Source: Clostridia bacterium
GTDB taxonomy: Bacteria; Bacillota; Clostridia; Christensenellales; Aristaeellaceae
NCBI GenBank assembly: GCA_017524725.1
Contig: JAFXUZ010000040.1
Location: 1-40,524, forward strand
Reading direction: 5' to 3'
DNA length: 40,524 bases
The position numbers were made by a program, and so were the translations under genes. Positions 16,253-26,202 of this stretch are shown in pieces. The notes below the pieces were generated by a model. That model did not search any database and was not told the DNA's origin. It was given only the letters and a program-made list of their open reading frames with translations. How positions within the stretch are numbered: the stretch's first letter is position 1; the number at the start of each line of letters is the position of its first letter.

Positions 16253-19200
16253 TCAGTCGTCAGTGACTTCCTCCATGATAAAGCACTCGATGATGTCGCC
16301 TTCCTTGATATCGTTGTAATTCTCCAGCACGATGCCGCACTCATAGCCCTGGCTGGCTTCCTTCACATCGTCCTTGAAACGACGCAGGGAGGAGAGCTTG
16401 CCCTCGTATACCACCACATTGTCCCTGAGCAGGCGCACGGAGGCGTTGCGCTGCATCTTGCCGTCGGTAACATAGCAGCCGGCAATGGTGCCCACACCGG
16501 TGATCCTGAAGGTGTTCCTGACCTCGGCATGGCCAAGGATGGTTTCCTTCAAAACAGGTTCCAGCATACCCTTCATGGCCTTCTGGATGTCCTCGATGGC
16601 CTGGTAGATGATGCGGTACATCCTGATCTCCACGTCCTGCTTTTCAGCGGCGTCCCTGGCCTGGCTGTCTGGACGGATATTGAAGCCGATGATGGTGGCG
16701 CCGAAAGCAGCCGCCAGGTTGACGTCGTCCTGGGTGATCGCGCCTGCGGCACTGTGGAGGATGTTGATCTTCACCTGATCGTTGCTCAGCTTTTCCATTG
16801 CCTGCTTGACAGCCTCCACGCTGCCCGTCACGTCAGCCTTGATGATCAGGTTCAGTGTCTGGGTCTTGCCCTCATTGATACCGGCGAACAGGTTGTCCAG
16901 GTTCACCTTGCTGGTGGCACTGCGGGACGCCTTCAGCTTCTCGCGGCGCTCGTCCACCACCTGGCGTGTCAGCTTGTCGTCCTCCACGGCCATCATCTCA
17001 TCGCCAGCCACGGGAACATCGTTGAAACCGCTGATCTCCACAGGCATGCTGGGCCCGGCGCTGGTCACACGTTCGCCCTTGTCGTTGGTAAGGGCGCGGA
17101 CACGTCCGCCTGTCAGGCCGGCAATGATGCTGTCGCCCACGTGCAGCGTGCCGTTTTTAAGCAGCACGGTGGCCAGCGGGCCCCTGGCCTTGTCCAGTTT
17201 CGCCTCGATGATGACGCCGGTCGCCATCCTGTCGGGATTGGCGCGCAATTGCAGCATGTCCGCCTGCAGCAGGATCAGCTCCAGCAATTCGTCCACGCCC
17301 TGGCCCGTCACAGCGCTCACGGGCGTCATGATGGTGTCGCCGCCCCATTCCTCGGCCACCAGGTCATATTTGGTCAGTTCCTGCTTGACCTGGTCGGGAT
17401 TGGCGGAGGGCTTGTCGATCTTGTTGATGGCGACCACGATGGGGACCCCGGCCGCCTTGGCATGGTTGATGGCTTCCACGGTCTGGGGCATCACGCCGTC
17501 GTCGGCTGCGACCACCAGCACCGCGATGTCCGTGGCCTGGGCGCCGCGCATACGCATGGCGGTAAAGGCCTCGTGGCCGGGGGTATCCAGGAATGTGATG
17601 ACCCTGCCGTCCAGTTCCACCGTATACGCGCCGATGTGCTGGGTGATGCCGCCCGCTTCGCCGGCGGTGACATGGGATTTGCGGATATAGTCGAGCAGGC
17701 TGGTTTTGCCGTGGTCAACGTGGCCCATGATGGTGATGACGGGAGGCCTGGGCTTCAAGTCTTCTTCCCTGTCCTCAACGATTGTCTCGGTCAGGGCATC
17801 TTCGGCCGTCTTGTCCAGCTTCTTTTCCAGGGTGACGCCGAATTCAGAGCAGACCAGGGACGCGGTGTCAAAATCCAGTTCGCTGTTGATGTTGGAGATG
17901 ATGCCCAGCATCAGGAGCTTTTTGAGGATCTCGCCGGCGGGTTTGCCGATGCGCTCGGTCAGGTCCTTGACGGTGATGGTCTCAGCAGTCATATAGGCGG
18001 TCTCGATCTTGATAGGCGCCATCAGCTGCTGGGCGGAGGGCTTCTTCTTGCCTCTTTTGCCGCCGCGCACATTGTCGTCATCGTAATCGATAAAGTTCTC
18101 TCTCTCCAGCTGCTTGCGGTTTTTCCCGCCCCTTTCAGGATCATGCTGCCGGATGTAGTTTTTCTTGTTGGGGTCGTAATTGCTGACGCGTTCCTTCTCC
18201 ACGGGCGGAGCCAGGTCCGGACCCTTGCTCCTGGAGGCGTAGCCCTGTCCGGGCCTGCCGGCGCCGGGACGTCCTCCCGGAGCGCCCTGGGGCCTTCCGA
18301 ATCCACCCGGACCGCCCTGGCCCGGTGCGCGGTTGTAACCGCCCTGGGCTCCCTGGCCCGGCGCGCGGTTGTAACCGCCCGGTCCGCCCTGGCCCGGCGC
18401 GCGGCTGTAACCACCCGGTCCGCCCTGGCCCGGCGCGCGGTTGTAGCCGCCCGGTCCGCCCTGGCCCGGCGCGCGGTTGTAGCCGCCCGGAGCGCCCTGG
18501 CCCGGCGCGCGGTTATAGCCGCCCTGGGCTCCCTGCCCCGGCGCGCGGTTATAGCCGCCCTGGGCTCCCTGCCCCGGCGCGCGGTTGTAGCCGCCCTGGG
18601 CTCCCTGCCCCGGCGCACGGTTGTAACCGCCCTGGGCTCCCTGACCCGGCGCGCGGTTGTAGCCGCCCTGGGCTCCCTGACCCGGCGCACGGTTGTAACT
18701 GCCCTGGCCGCCCTGCGCGGGAGCACGGCCTGCTCCGCCCTGGCCCGGCGTACGAACATACCCCCCGGGTGTTCCCGGGGCCGCCGGCTTTTGCTGGCCC
18801 TGAGGACGGGGAGCGGGGGCACGGGAAGCGTCCTGGACCGGCTGTGTCTTCGCATTAGCCGCCCTGGTTTCCTGGGACTGGGGCGCGGAAGGCTCTTTTC
18901 CCTCATCCCCGGCCTTTTCTTCAGGGGCAGCCTCCGCCTTCGGCGCGGCAGGCTCTTTTGTTTCAGCCGCTGTGGGAACTTCCGTCTTTTCGGCGACGGG
19001 TTCAGGCGCACTTTCGGCGGTTTTCTCCGCCTTCACATCCGTCTCTTCCTTTGCGGGCTGCTTAGGCGCGCTTTCAGGCGCTGCGGGTGCCTCATCCTCG
19101 TCAGGCATGGTCCAGGCCTTGGTCTGCTGGCTGGCCAGGATCTTCTGTTCCTCCAGCCGTTTCTGATTCTTTTCCTCTTCCTTCTGGCGCTTGAACACAG

Positions 19201-19327
19201 ACTCCTTCTCCCTGAGCCGGGAAAGAAGTGCGTCCAGTCCCTTTCTGACACGTCCCGCGTCTTCAAGGATCTCCGTGGACTTGAGGTTGATCTGCTTTGT
19301 GGCTTCCGCCAAATTCGGCTTGGTCAT
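16253..19327 (-). CDS. infB: Translation initiation factor IF-2
   Basis: A 1024-aa IF-2, longer than the 700-900 aa usual in Firmicutes because of its N-terminal half. IF-2 is a GTPase that places fMet-tRNA on the 30S subunit. Residues 1-70 form a charged helix. About 70-205 is a Pro/Ala/Glu/Lys linker, and 205-336 holds eleven 12-residue Gly-rich repeats. An IF2N domain follows ([23 protein letters not shown]), then the G domain with GHVDHGKT near 532, DTPGH and NKIDK, and domains II-IV to the end. The start ATG has only a weak GGGGGG-type site. The repeat is likely disordered. Confidence 0.97.
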   Translation of the reverse strand: MTKPNLAEATKQINLKSTEILEDAGRVRKGLDALLSRLREKESVFKRQKEEEKNQKRLEEQKILASQQTKAWTMPDEDEAPAAPESAPKQPAKEETDVKAEKTAESAPEPVAEKTEVPTAAETKEPAAPKAEAAPEEKAGDEGKEPSAPQSQETRAANAKTQPVQDASRAPAPRPQGQQKPAAPGTPGGYVRTPGQGGAGRAPAQGGQGSYNRAPGQGAQGGYNRAPGQGAQGGYNRAPGQGAQGGYNRAPGQGAQGGYNRAPGQGAQGGYNRAPGQGAPGGYNRAPGQGGPGGYNRAPGQGGPGGYSRAPGQGGPGGYNRAPGQGAQGGYNRAPGQGGPGGFGRPQGAPGGRPGAGRPGQGYASRSKGPDLAPPVEKERVSNYDPNKKNYIRQHDPERGGKNRKQLERENFIDYDDDNVRGGKRGKKKPSAQQLMAPIKIETAYMTAETITVKDLTERIGKPAGEILKKLLMLGIISNINSELDFDTASLVCSEFGVTLEKKLDKTAEDALTETIVEDREEDLKPRPPVITIMGHVDHGKTSLLDYIRKSHVTAGEAGGITQHIGAYTVELDGRVITFLDTPGHEAFTAMRMRGAQATDIAVLVVAADDGVMPQTVEAINHAKAAGVPIVVAINKIDKPSANPDQVKQELTKYDLVAEEWGGDTIMTPVSAVTGQGVDELLELILLQADMLQLRANPDRMATGVIIEAKLDKARGPLATVLLKNGTLHVGDSIIAGLTGGRVRALTNDKGERVTSAGPSMPVEISGFNDVPVAGDEMMAVEDDKLTRQVVDERREKLKASRSATSKVNLDNLFAGINEGKTQTLNLIIKADVTGSVEAVKQAMEKLSNDQVKINILHSAAGAITQDDVNLAAAFGATIIGFNIRPDSQARDAAEKQDVEIRMYRIIYQAIEDIQKAMKGMLEPVLKETILGHAEVRNTFRITGVGTIAGCYVTDGKMQRNASVRLLRDNVVVYEGKLSSLRRFKDDVKEASQGYECGIVLENYNDIKEGDIIECFIMEEVTDD
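18321..18716 (-). repeat. Eleven tandem 36-bp repeats inside infB
   Basis: Eleven in-frame 36-bp units encode variants of the 12-mer [12 protein letters not shown]. Variation is at the last two or three residues (GAQ, GAP, GGP), with one Asn-to-Ser unit. Neighbouring copies are nearly identical, suggesting recent expansion by slippage or recombination. Gly, Arg and Tyr content resembles RGG-type RNA-binding or phase-separating segments. Confidence 0.95.
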
Positions 19328-19391
19328 GCTCGACGCTGCCCCCCGCGCTACTGCGCTAATAGAATTAATGTACCGGCGCTGCCGGCGAAAA

Positions 19392-19709
19392 TCATTGCCG
19401 GGTATTTTCCGTTTCTTCGGCCAGGCGGATGATGGAATCGGCCAGTCCGCCCCTGCGGACGCTCACCGCCATCCAGTCGCCGCCTCCGCAGGATCCCCCT
19501 ATCCATCCGGAGGGAACGATCATGCAGGGCACGCGGCGGAACGCACAGGCGTCGCCCAGCTTCTTTCTGGTGTTCTCCGACGCGCCTTCATCGATCAGCA
19601 CGACGGCCGCCCTGCCGTCGCGGATGTCGCGCAGCGCCAGGCTGCTGCCCAGGGCCGCCTGCCCGGCCCTGACGGCCAGACCCAGGTATCCCTTCAGTTT
19701 CTCAGGCAC
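19392..19709 (-). CDS. ylxQ: L7Ae-family RNA-binding protein YlxQ
   Basis: A 105-aa member of the L7Ae/L30e/S12e family, usually called YlxQ, a kink-turn RNA-binding fold of uncertain cellular role. It starts with GTG at 19709 after GGAGAG. Typical segments are LGLAVRAGQAALGSSLALRDIR and AAVVLIDEGASENTRKKL. It lies 3 nt after ylxR and upstream of infB, its normal place. Confidence 0.9.
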   Translation of the reverse strand: MPEKLKGYLGLAVRAGQAALGSSLALRDIRDGRAAVVLIDEGASENTRKKLGDACAFRRVPCMIVPSGWIGGSCGGGDWMAVSVRRGGLADSIIRLAEETENTRQ

Positions 19710-19712
19710 CCT

Positions 19713-19985
19713 TTACTCTCCGCTTCTTTCCATGATCTCGTTCAGTGCTGCCCGGGCTTCCTCGGAAAGCGCACATTCAAACGCCTTTTCAAACTGCTTC
19801 TGCTTCAGCGCTTTGGCGATGCATTCCCGGCTTGGGCACACATAGGCTCCCCGGCCGGGCTTGCGCCCCGTGGGATCGGCCGATACGGAACCGTCAGGCC
19901 CGTGCACCACCCTCATCAGGGTCTTCTTGGGCTTCATTTCCCTGCATCCCAGGCACATCCGCATCGGGATCTTTTTTTCCTTCAT
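19713..19985 (-). CDS. ylxR: YlxR family (DUF448) protein
   Basis: A 90-aa YlxR protein. The N-terminal PMRMCLGCREMKPKKTLMRVV and GRKPGRGAYVCPSRECIAKALK are diagnostic. Members are thought to bind RNA or RNase P, but the role is unsettled. An in-frame TTG at 19988 precedes the chosen ATG at 19985, which sits 8-9 nt after GGAGG. The gap to nusA is short (15 nt), consistent with one transcript. Confidence 0.92.
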   Translation of the reverse strand: MKEKKIPMRMCLGCREMKPKKTLMRVVHGPDGSVSADPTGRKPGRGAYVCPSRECIAKALKQKQFEKAFECALSEEARAALNEIMERSGE

Positions 19986-20000
19986 CAAAGGACCTCCGGA

Positions 20001-21164
20001 TCATTCAATGGTGTCGTCGTCGATACCGCTGTCATAATCCTCCGCCTCGTCGGCGATGACGCTCCCGTTCCCCTGCTGGATACCCTGGGCGCTCAGGCCC
20101 ATAAGCTCGTTGAACTGGGACTGGGACTTGATGTCGATCTTCCAGCCGGTCAGTTTCGCGGCCAGGCGCGCGTTCTGCCCTTCCTTGCCGATGGCCAGGG
20201 ACAGCTGGCTGTCCGGCACCACCACGCGGCAGATATGCTCCTCGTCGGAAACGTACACATTGATGACATGAGCGGGATTGAGCGCGTTGGCGACAAATTC
20301 CGCCTCGTCTTCAGACCATTTGATAATATCGATCTTCTCGTTTTTCAGTTCACTGACGACCTTGTCCACACGCATGCCCCGGGGCCCGACGCACGCGCCG
20401 ACGGGATCGATGCTCAGGTCCGTGGAACAGACCGCCATCTTCGTTCTGCTGCCGGCTTCCCTGGCAATGGACTTGATCTGCACCTGGCCCTGCTGGATCT
20501 CGGGGACTTCCATCTCAAACAGGCGCTTTACAAGGCCGGGATGGATCCGGCTGACCGAGACCTGGGGCAGCCGGTAGGCGTCCTTGCCGTTGCGGTGTAC
20601 CTGCAGAACATACACCTTGATATGGTCTCCGGGGTGATATTCCTCGCCGGGCATGAATTCCGTGCTTTCCATCACACCCTGGGTGCGGCCCAGTTCCACG
20701 TAAACATTCCTGGCGTCCACACGTTCAACGATCCCGGTCAGGATCTCGTTTTCCTTGTCGATATACTCGTCATAGATCTTGCCGTGTTCCGCGTCCCTGA
20801 GCCGCTGGGTGATGACCTGCTTGGCTGTCTGCGCAGCGACGCGGCCGAAATCCTTCGGGGTCACGTCAACCTCGACGATGTCGCCCATTTCATAGCCGCT
20901 CCGCATCCGGTTGGCATCCTCCAGGCTAATCTGCTGCAGTTCGTCCGTCACGGTGTCGGTGACCGATTTGCGCGCATAGACCTGGATATCATGTCCCTTG
21001 GCGATCACGACGCTCAGGTTCATCGGCGTCGAGGAGCGTTTGATGTATTTTTTGTACGCGGCTTTGATCCCTTCCTCCACAGCCTCAAGGATCGTATCCA
21101 CAGGGATATCCTTGGCCTTGGCCAGCATCTCTATCGCGTCATATATCTCGTTTTTCTGAGCCAT
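20001..21164 (-). CDS. nusA: Transcription elongation/termination factor NusA
   Basis: A 387-aa NusA: N-terminal RNA polymerase-binding domain, an S1 domain about 130-200, then two KH domains containing [21 protein letters not shown] and [22 protein letters not shown]. It lacks the acidic C-terminal repeats of proteobacterial NusA, as is normal for Firmicutes. The chosen ATG at 21164 has GGGAGG 9 nt upstream; the ORF could be extended to 21206, but without a site. Confidence 0.96.
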   Translation of the reverse strand: MAQKNEIYDAIEMLAKAKDIPVDTILEAVEEGIKAAYKKYIKRSSTPMNLSVVIAKGHDIQVYARKSVTDTVTDELQQISLEDANRMRSGYEMGDIVEVDVTPKDFGRVAAQTAKQVITQRLRDAEHGKIYDEYIDKENEILTGIVERVDARNVYVELGRTQGVMESTEFMPGEEYHPGDHIKVYVLQVHRNGKDAYRLPQVSVSRIHPGLVKRLFEMEVPEIQQGQVQIKSIAREAGSRTKMAVCSTDLSIDPVGACVGPRGMRVDKVVSELKNEKIDIIKWSEDEAEFVANALNPAHVINVYVSDEEHICRVVVPDSQLSLAIGKEGQNARLAAKLTGWKIDIKSQSQFNELMGLSAQGIQQGNGSVIADEAEDYDSGIDDDTIE

Positions 21165-21202
21165 TACCGTTAGCCTCCCATCCTGATCCGATATCCATAG
21201 TG

Positions 21203-21709
21203 TCAATCACCGTCGATGATATCGGTAATTTCGATCCCGCTGTCCTCATCCAGTCCGCTCAGGTCGGGAATAAGCCTGACCTGTGCTACCGAAGCGGCGG
21301 GAAAAGACCTTTCCTCGTCCCCTTCGCGGATGACGACCGCGGTCTTGTCCATGCCCGCCAGACTGCCCTCGAAGGTTTTCCTGCCCTCCAGGGCTTTGTA
21401 GAGCCTGACTTCCACCCGGTTCCCGATATTTCTGAGGATATCCTCTTCCCTTTTCAGGGGCCGGTCAATCCCGGGCGAGGAGACCTCCATGAAATCGTAG
21501 TCCATGTCCTCCACCACCGGCTGGAGCGCGCGATGGTACTTTTCGCAGTCGTCCAGGGTAATGCCGCCGGGCTTGTCCACATAAGCCCTCAGGTAGAGCC
21601 CGCCGGGTTCCTTTTCAAAGCCCGCATCAACCAGTTCATACCCCATCTGGCGGGCAAGGCGTTCACAGATCCCCCACAGGCGTTCTCCCTGGCTTGCTTT
21701 TTTTGCCAT
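21203..21709 (-). CDS. rimP: Ribosome maturation factor RimP
   Basis: A 168-aa RimP, needed for 30S subunit maturation. The two-domain pattern is clear: ARQMGYELVDAGFEKEPGGLYLRAYVDKPGGITLDDCEKYHRALQPV, then VSSPGIDRPLKREEDILRNIG. The ATG at 21709 has AAAGGAG 6 nt upstream; a longer start at 21730 lacks one. It is the first gene of the long leftward operon, behind a leader of about 185 nt. Confidence 0.95.
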   Translation of the reverse strand: MAKKASQGERLWGICERLARQMGYELVDAGFEKEPGGLYLRAYVDKPGGITLDDCEKYHRALQPVVEDMDYDFMEVSSPGIDRPLKREEDILRNIGNRVEVRLYKALEGRKTFEGSLAGMDKTAVVIREGDEERSFPAASVAQVRLIPDLSGLDEDSGIEITDIIDGD

Positions 21710-21895
21710 AGTTTCTCCTTTGTTTCCCAATCATTGGCCGCAGGTTTCCCGAAAAATAGATAAAGAGCGGCCCTGCATCACGAAAAAGAAACACCTGTCC
21801 GGCTGAACGCCAGCCGAAACGGCTCCTTTCCGTGCAGTTCCACTCTTCGTTAAACCCTTCTTTCGTCGTGTTCAGGCGGCAGATACATTGAGACC
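21710..21895 (-). other. Leader of the rimP operon with attenuator-like hairpin
   Basis: About 185 nt of untranslated leader between the promoter and rimP. An 8-bp stem (21798-21805 with 21811-21818, loop of five) is followed about 8 nt later by a U-rich run (around 21782-21790). This is terminator-like but with imperfect spacing. No known riboswitch or leader peptide was recognised. Confidence 0.4.
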
Positions 21896-21900
21896 TATGT

Positions 21901-21929
21901 ATTCTATCACAGCGTCAAAAGAGTGTCAA
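21901..21929 (-). promoter_or_regulatory. Promoter of the rimP-nusA-infB operon
   Basis: Perfect TTGACA (21924-21929), a 17-bp spacer and TAGAAT (21901-21906) on the minus strand. It is the strongest promoter match in the window, fitting a translation operon. Confidence 0.85.
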
Positions 21930-22012
21930 GTATCGAAAAAAGCAAACCGCGGCACTCGTATAACCGTCTCCCGATCCATTCGCAGGCATCGAAAAACAAT
22001 CCGCACAGCCCC

Positions 22013-22429
22013 TCACGATGTTTGGCCGCCGGCAAACCCCGGGTAAGCCTTCAGCTGTTCCGCGGCCTTAACGTCGGCCGGGCAGAATTGAAGCCTTTCC
22101 AGGTCCGCCATATCCGCCCACAGGATGCCCTCGTGTTCGGTCGCCACCGGCTCCCCGCCGGAAAGGACAGCCGTAAATACGTCCATATCCAGCCGGAAAA
22201 GGGGATAATCGTACACCACGCGGCACAAAAGCTCCCCGGGTTCGATCCGGATCTTCAGTTCCTCCATGATCTCACGCACCGCGGTCTCCCGCGCGGTCTC
22301 CCCCGGTTCGCATTTCCCGCCGGGAAATTCCCAAAGTCCTTTCAGGTCCCCGTAGCCCCTGCGGCACAGGAGCACGCGTCCGTCCCTGATGACCGCCGCA
22401 GCGGCCACCCTGACTAATTTCCTTTCCAT
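22013..22429 (-). CDS. NUDIX hydrolase, MutT-like
   Basis: A 138-aa NUDIX protein of the MutT/8-oxo-dGTPase type, which would hydrolyse oxidised nucleotides. The Nudix box spans 38-60 (GGKCEPGETARETAVREIMEELKI): the catalytic RE-x2-EE core is intact, and the Gly normally before the last residue is Lys. The surrounding WEFPGGK and ILWADMADLERLQFCPADV resemble 8-oxo-dGTP diphosphatases. It lies alone, leftward, 84 bp before the rimP promoter, and may read into that operon. Confidence 0.9.
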   Translation of the reverse strand: MERKLVRVAAAAVIRDGRVLLCRRGYGDLKGLWEFPGGKCEPGETARETAVREIMEELKIRIEPGELLCRVVYDYPLFRLDMDVFTAVLSGGEPVATEHEGILWADMADLERLQFCPADVKAAEQLKAYPGFAGGQTS

Positions 22430-22591
22430 CGCTTTTTCCTCTCTCCCCGGGCCTCTTTGCCGCCGCGGCCGGACAGGTGTTCCTCCATTCGCGTCATAAA
22501 GAGCATTTTTTTACAAACCCGGCTCCCGTCATAGGGAAAACGGCTTTCCCGGAGAATTCTATATTATCAGCGAACAAAAAAGGAGGCTGCC

Positions 22592-23734
22592 ATGTCATCA
22601 ACACGCTCATTTTGGGTCGGCGTCATGGACGCCGTCGCCCGTCCCGTGCTTTCCTCCCTCGCCCGGGACAGCCTTAAGCAGGAGCTTCCCGTTCGGGGCA
22701 AGCTCCCGCCGGAAGACCGCATGCAGTATACTTACCTGGAAGCCCTCGGCCGCGTCCTGACCGGCATCGCACCCTGGCTCGAATCCGAAAGCCCCCTGTC
22801 CCGGGAAGAGGATGCCCTCAGGACGGAATACCGTGAAATGTCGCGCAGGGCCATCCATTTTGCCGTTACCCCCGGCGCCAGGGACCAAATGAATTTTTCC
22901 GTCGGCCAGCAGCCCATCGTGGACGCCGCTTTCCTCGCCCACGCCATCCTGCGCGCTCCGCGCCAGTTGTGGACTCTGCTTCCCGATGAAGACAAAAAAG
23001 CTTTGACAGACCGGATGAAGGAGACCCGCACCCGGAAACCGTATGTGTGCAACTGGCTCCTTTTCAGCGCCATGATCGAGTTATTCCTGCGCATGGCCGG
23101 CTGCGAATGGGACCGGATGCGGGTGGACCTGGCCCTGAGGATGCATTTTGACTGGTACAAGGGGGACGGGTTCTACGGCGACGGGCCGGAATTCCATATG
23201 GACATGTACAACAGCTTCGTGATCCATCCGATGCTTACCGATATCCTGGAAAACGTATGGAACGAAGACGCGGAATGGGAAAAAATGCGCGCCCTCCAGA
23301 GAAAGCGCGCATCAAGGTATGCCGCGGTGCTTGAACATCTGATCATGCCCGACGGGAGCTATCCGGTGTTCGGCCGTTCCAGTGCTTACAGGTTCGGGTG
23401 CTTCCACATGCTTTCCCAGGCCGCCCTGGAGGGGCTGCTGCCCGGGGACGTGCCTCCGGAGTCGGTCCGCTGCGCCCTGAGCGCGGTCATCGAAAGGACC
23501 ATGGCCTTTGACAATTTCGACGAGGACGGATTCCTGTATATCGGCGTCTGCGGCCGGCAGGAGGACATGGGCGAGGAATACATATCTACCGGCAGCCTGT
23601 ACCTGTGCGCGGCGGTCTTCCTTCCCCTGGGCCTGGATCCGTCCAACCGCTTCTGGTCCGCACCGGACATGGCGTGGACCCAGAAGCGGATATGGCAGGG
23701 AGATCCCGGCGTACGGGCGGACCATGCCCTTTGA
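22592..23734 (+). CDS. DUF2264 family protein, probable glycan-active alpha/alpha-barrel
   Basis: A 380-aa protein recognised as DUF2264 by YGDGPEFHMDMYNSFVIHPMLTDIL (about 195-220), FGRSSAYRFGCFH and the N-terminal YLEALGRVLTGIAPWL. The family is predicted to fold as an alpha/alpha toroid like polysaccharide lyases and unsaturated glucuronyl hydrolases. I recall part of it being classed as beta-glucuronidase GH154, unchecked here. No signal peptide is seen, so it is likely cytoplasmic and acts on imported oligosaccharides. That would fit the uronate genes about 10 kb away. A strong AAGGAGG precedes the ATG. A weak -10 (TATATT) is upstream. It ends 6 bp from the convergent clpC stop. Confidence 0.8.
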   Translation: MSSTRSFWVGVMDAVARPVLSSLARDSLKQELPVRGKLPPEDRMQYTYLEALGRVLTGIAPWLESESPLSREEDALRTEYREMSRRAIHFAVTPGARDQMNFSVGQQPIVDAAFLAHAILRAPRQLWTLLPDEDKKALTDRMKETRTRKPYVCNWLLFSAMIELFLRMAGCEWDRMRVDLALRMHFDWYKGDGFYGDGPEFHMDMYNSFVIHPMLTDILENVWNEDAEWEKMRALQRKRASRYAAVLEHLIMPDGSYPVFGRSSAYRFGCFHMLSQAALEGLLPGDVPPESVRCALSAVIERTMAFDNFDEDGFLYIGVCGRQEDMGEEYISTGSLYLCAAVFLPLGLDPSNRFWSAPDMAWTQKRIWQGDPGVRADHAL

Positions 23735-23740
23735 CCGGGT

Positions 23741-26179
23741 TCACCCTTTCCTCAGTTCCTCGCCGGACAGGGGAATGTACTCCAGCTTTCCGTCCCGCAC
23801 CGTGATGTGCACGCTGTCCCCCAGCCTGATCTTCCCGAGCAGCAGCCTTTCGGACAGGTCGTCCTCCACGGTGCGCTGGATCAGCCTGCGCAGGGGGCGG
23901 GCGCCGTACTCCTCATCCGTCCCTTCCTTCGCCAGGAAACTGACAGCCTCATCGTCGTAGGTCAAAAGCACGCCGTTTGCGGAGATCCTGCGGGCCACCT
24001 CGTTCAGCATCAGGGCCGCAATGGAGCGGACGTGCTTCTCCTCAAGCTTATGGAAGACGATGATCTCGTCCACCCGGTTGAGGAACTCCGGCTTGAACAT
24101 GTTGCGGATCTCGCTCATGATCCGTTCCTTCATTTTTTCATAGTCCAGCGCCTGGTTGCCGCCGGCACCGAAGCCCATGGTCCGCGTGATCACCTTCGCC
24201 CCGGCATTGGAAGTCATCACGATGACGCAGTTCCGGAAGGATACCGTGCGCCCCATGTTGTCGGTCAGCCGTCCGTCCTCCAGGATCTGGAGAAGGATGT
24301 TGAACACGTCGGGGTGGGCTTTTTCGATCTCGTCGAAAAGGATCACGCTGTAGGGCTTCCTGCGGACCGCCTCGGTCAGCTGCCCGCCTTCGTCATAGCC
24401 CACGTAACCCGGGGGTGAGCCGACCATGCGGCTGACCGTGTGCTTTTCCATGTATTCGGACATATCCAGGCGGATCATGGCATTTTCGTCTCCGAACATC
24501 GCCTCGGCCAGGGCACGGCACAATTCGGTCTTGCCGACGCCGGTGGGGCCCAGGAAGATGAACGACCCGATGGGGCGTTTGGGGTCCTGCAGGCCTGCCC
24601 GCGCCCTGCGGATGGCCTTGGAAACGGCGCTGACCGCCTCCTCCTGGCCGATGACCCGCTTGTGCAGCGTCTCCTCCAGGTTCAAAAGGCGTTCCGCCTC
24701 GGACTGTGTCATCCGGCTGACCGGGATACCGGTCCATCCCGAGACCACCTCGGCAATGTCCTCGGCCCCCACGGTGTCCTTGGCCTGGTTTTTCTGTTTT
24801 TCCCAGGCGCCGCGCTTTTCGTCGATCTCTTTCCTGAGGGAAGCCTCCCTGTCCCGCATGAAAGCCGCCTTTTCGTAATCCTGGCGGTCAATGGCTTCCT
24901 GCTTCTCCCTGCGCACGCTTTCCAGTTCCTTTTCCTGCTCCTTAACGTCCGGCGGGGCTGTGAACGCGTGGATGCGCACCCGGCTGGCTGCCTCGTCCAT
25001 CAGGTCGATGGCCTTGTCGGGCTGGAAGCGGTCCGGGATATACCGGTTGGACAGCCGGACTGCCGCCTCAAGGGCCTCGTCGGTGATGCGCACCCGGTGA
25101 TGCGCTTCATACCGGTCCCTCAGGCCCATCATGATGGCAAGGCATTCCTCGTCGGTGGGCTCGTTGACCGTGACCGGCTGGAAACGCCGGGCCAGGGCGG
25201 CGTCCTTTTCGATGTTCTTGCGGTATTCGTCCAGCGTTGTGGCGCCGACGCACTGGATCTCGCCCCGGGCCAGGGCGGGTTTTAAGATGTTGGCGGCATC
25301 CATGCTGCCCTCGGCCTTGCCTGCCCCCACGATGTTCTGGAGTTCGTCGATGAACAGCACCACGTTCTTCTTTTGCCGGACCTCGTCCAGGGTGCTTTTG
25401 AGACGCTCCTCGAATTCACCCCTGAACTTGCTGCCGGCCACCATGGACCCCATGTCCAGGCTGATCAGGCGCTTGCCCGTCAGGTTCTCCGGCACGCTGC
25501 CCGATACGATCCTCTGCGCCAGGCCTTCGGCCACGGCGCTTTTGCCCACGCCCGGTTCACCGATGAGGACCGGGTTGTTTTTTGTCCTGCGGCTCAGGAT
25601 CTGGATGATCCTTTCGATCTCGACGGTCCTGCCGATAACGGGATCCAGTTCGCCCTTGGACGCCGCTTCGGTCAGGTCGCGTCCGAAACGGGCCAGCGGG
25701 CTCTTGCCCCGGGACTGGGAAGACTGGCCGCTCTCCTCGCTTTCCGCAGGCTGGCTCATGGCACCCAAAACACTTTCCGACAGCCTGTCGATATCCTGGC
25801 CCAGGTTTTTCAATACTTTTACGGCCACGCTGTCGCTTTCCTGCAGGATCGCTGCCCACAGATGGCTGGAATTGACATAGGGATGGCCTTTCTCGCGGCT
25901 GAGGCGAATGGCGTTTTCCAGCACCTTTTTGACCCTTGGGGTCAGTTCCAGCTGGCGGGGCGCGTCGGAACTTTCACCGGTCAATTGGACCACCTGCTCC
26001 CGGACCGCTTCCGCCGTCACGGTGTCGGGAAGGTCGGGAACGTCCCCCGAAGCTTCACGGACCAGGGCGATCAGCATATGCTCCGTCCCCACATATTTGC
26101 GGTGCAGCTGGAGCGCGGCCTGCTGGGCGCCAGTGATGACTTTCTGCGCGCTTTCGTTGAATCTGCCGAAAATGGCCAT
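23741..26179 (-). CDS. clpC: ATP-dependent Clp protease ATPase ClpC
   Basis: An 812-aa Hsp100 unfoldase partnering ClpP. It has an N-terminal double Clp_N repeat (1-145) for adaptor and phospho-arginine docking. The first AAA domain has GEPGVGKS. A middle UVR-type coiled coil lies about 420-460 (KQEAIDRQDYEKAAFMRDREASL). The second AAA domain has GPTGVGKTE, and the C-terminal D2-small domain closes it. McsB-tagged proteins are its known substrates in Bacillus. The ATG follows GGAGG. It is the last gene of ctsR-mcsA-mcsB-clpC, and no terminator is visible after it. Confidence 0.97.
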   Translation of the reverse strand: MAIFGRFNESAQKVITGAQQAALQLHRKYVGTEHMLIALVREASGDVPDLPDTVTAEAVREQVVQLTGESSDAPRQLELTPRVKKVLENAIRLSREKGHPYVNSSHLWAAILQESDSVAVKVLKNLGQDIDRLSESVLGAMSQPAESEESGQSSQSRGKSPLARFGRDLTEAASKGELDPVIGRTVEIERIIQILSRRTKNNPVLIGEPGVGKSAVAEGLAQRIVSGSVPENLTGKRLISLDMGSMVAGSKFRGEFEERLKSTLDEVRQKKNVVLFIDELQNIVGAGKAEGSMDAANILKPALARGEIQCVGATTLDEYRKNIEKDAALARRFQPVTVNEPTDEECLAIMMGLRDRYEAHHRVRITDEALEAAVRLSNRYIPDRFQPDKAIDLMDEAASRVRIHAFTAPPDVKEQEKELESVRREKQEAIDRQDYEKAAFMRDREASLRKEIDEKRGAWEKQKNQAKDTVGAEDIAEVVSGWTGIPVSRMTQSEAERLLNLEETLHKRVIGQEEAVSAVSKAIRRARAGLQDPKRPIGSFIFLGPTGVGKTELCRALAEAMFGDENAMIRLDMSEYMEKHTVSRMVGSPPGYVGYDEGGQLTEAVRRKPYSVILFDEIEKAHPDVFNILLQILEDGRLTDNMGRTVSFRNCVIVMTSNAGAKVITRTMGFGAGGNQALDYEKMKERIMSEIRNMFKPEFLNRVDEIIVFHKLEEKHVRSIAALMLNEVARRISANGVLLTYDDEAVSFLAKEGTDEEYGARPLRRLIQRTVEDDLSERLLLGKIRLGDSVHITVRDGKLEYIPLSGEELRKG

Positions 26180-26202
26180 GTTTTACCTCCACAACAATAA
26201 TC

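Noticed and set aside
18321..18716. 36-bp direct repeats as a CRISPR array
   Set aside because: The units are contiguous without spacers and keep the infB reading frame.
16238..19432. 1064-aa plus-strand ORF opposite infB
   Set aside because: It mirrors infB across the whole gene, its repeats are the complement of the IF-2 repeats, and it has no ribosome binding site.
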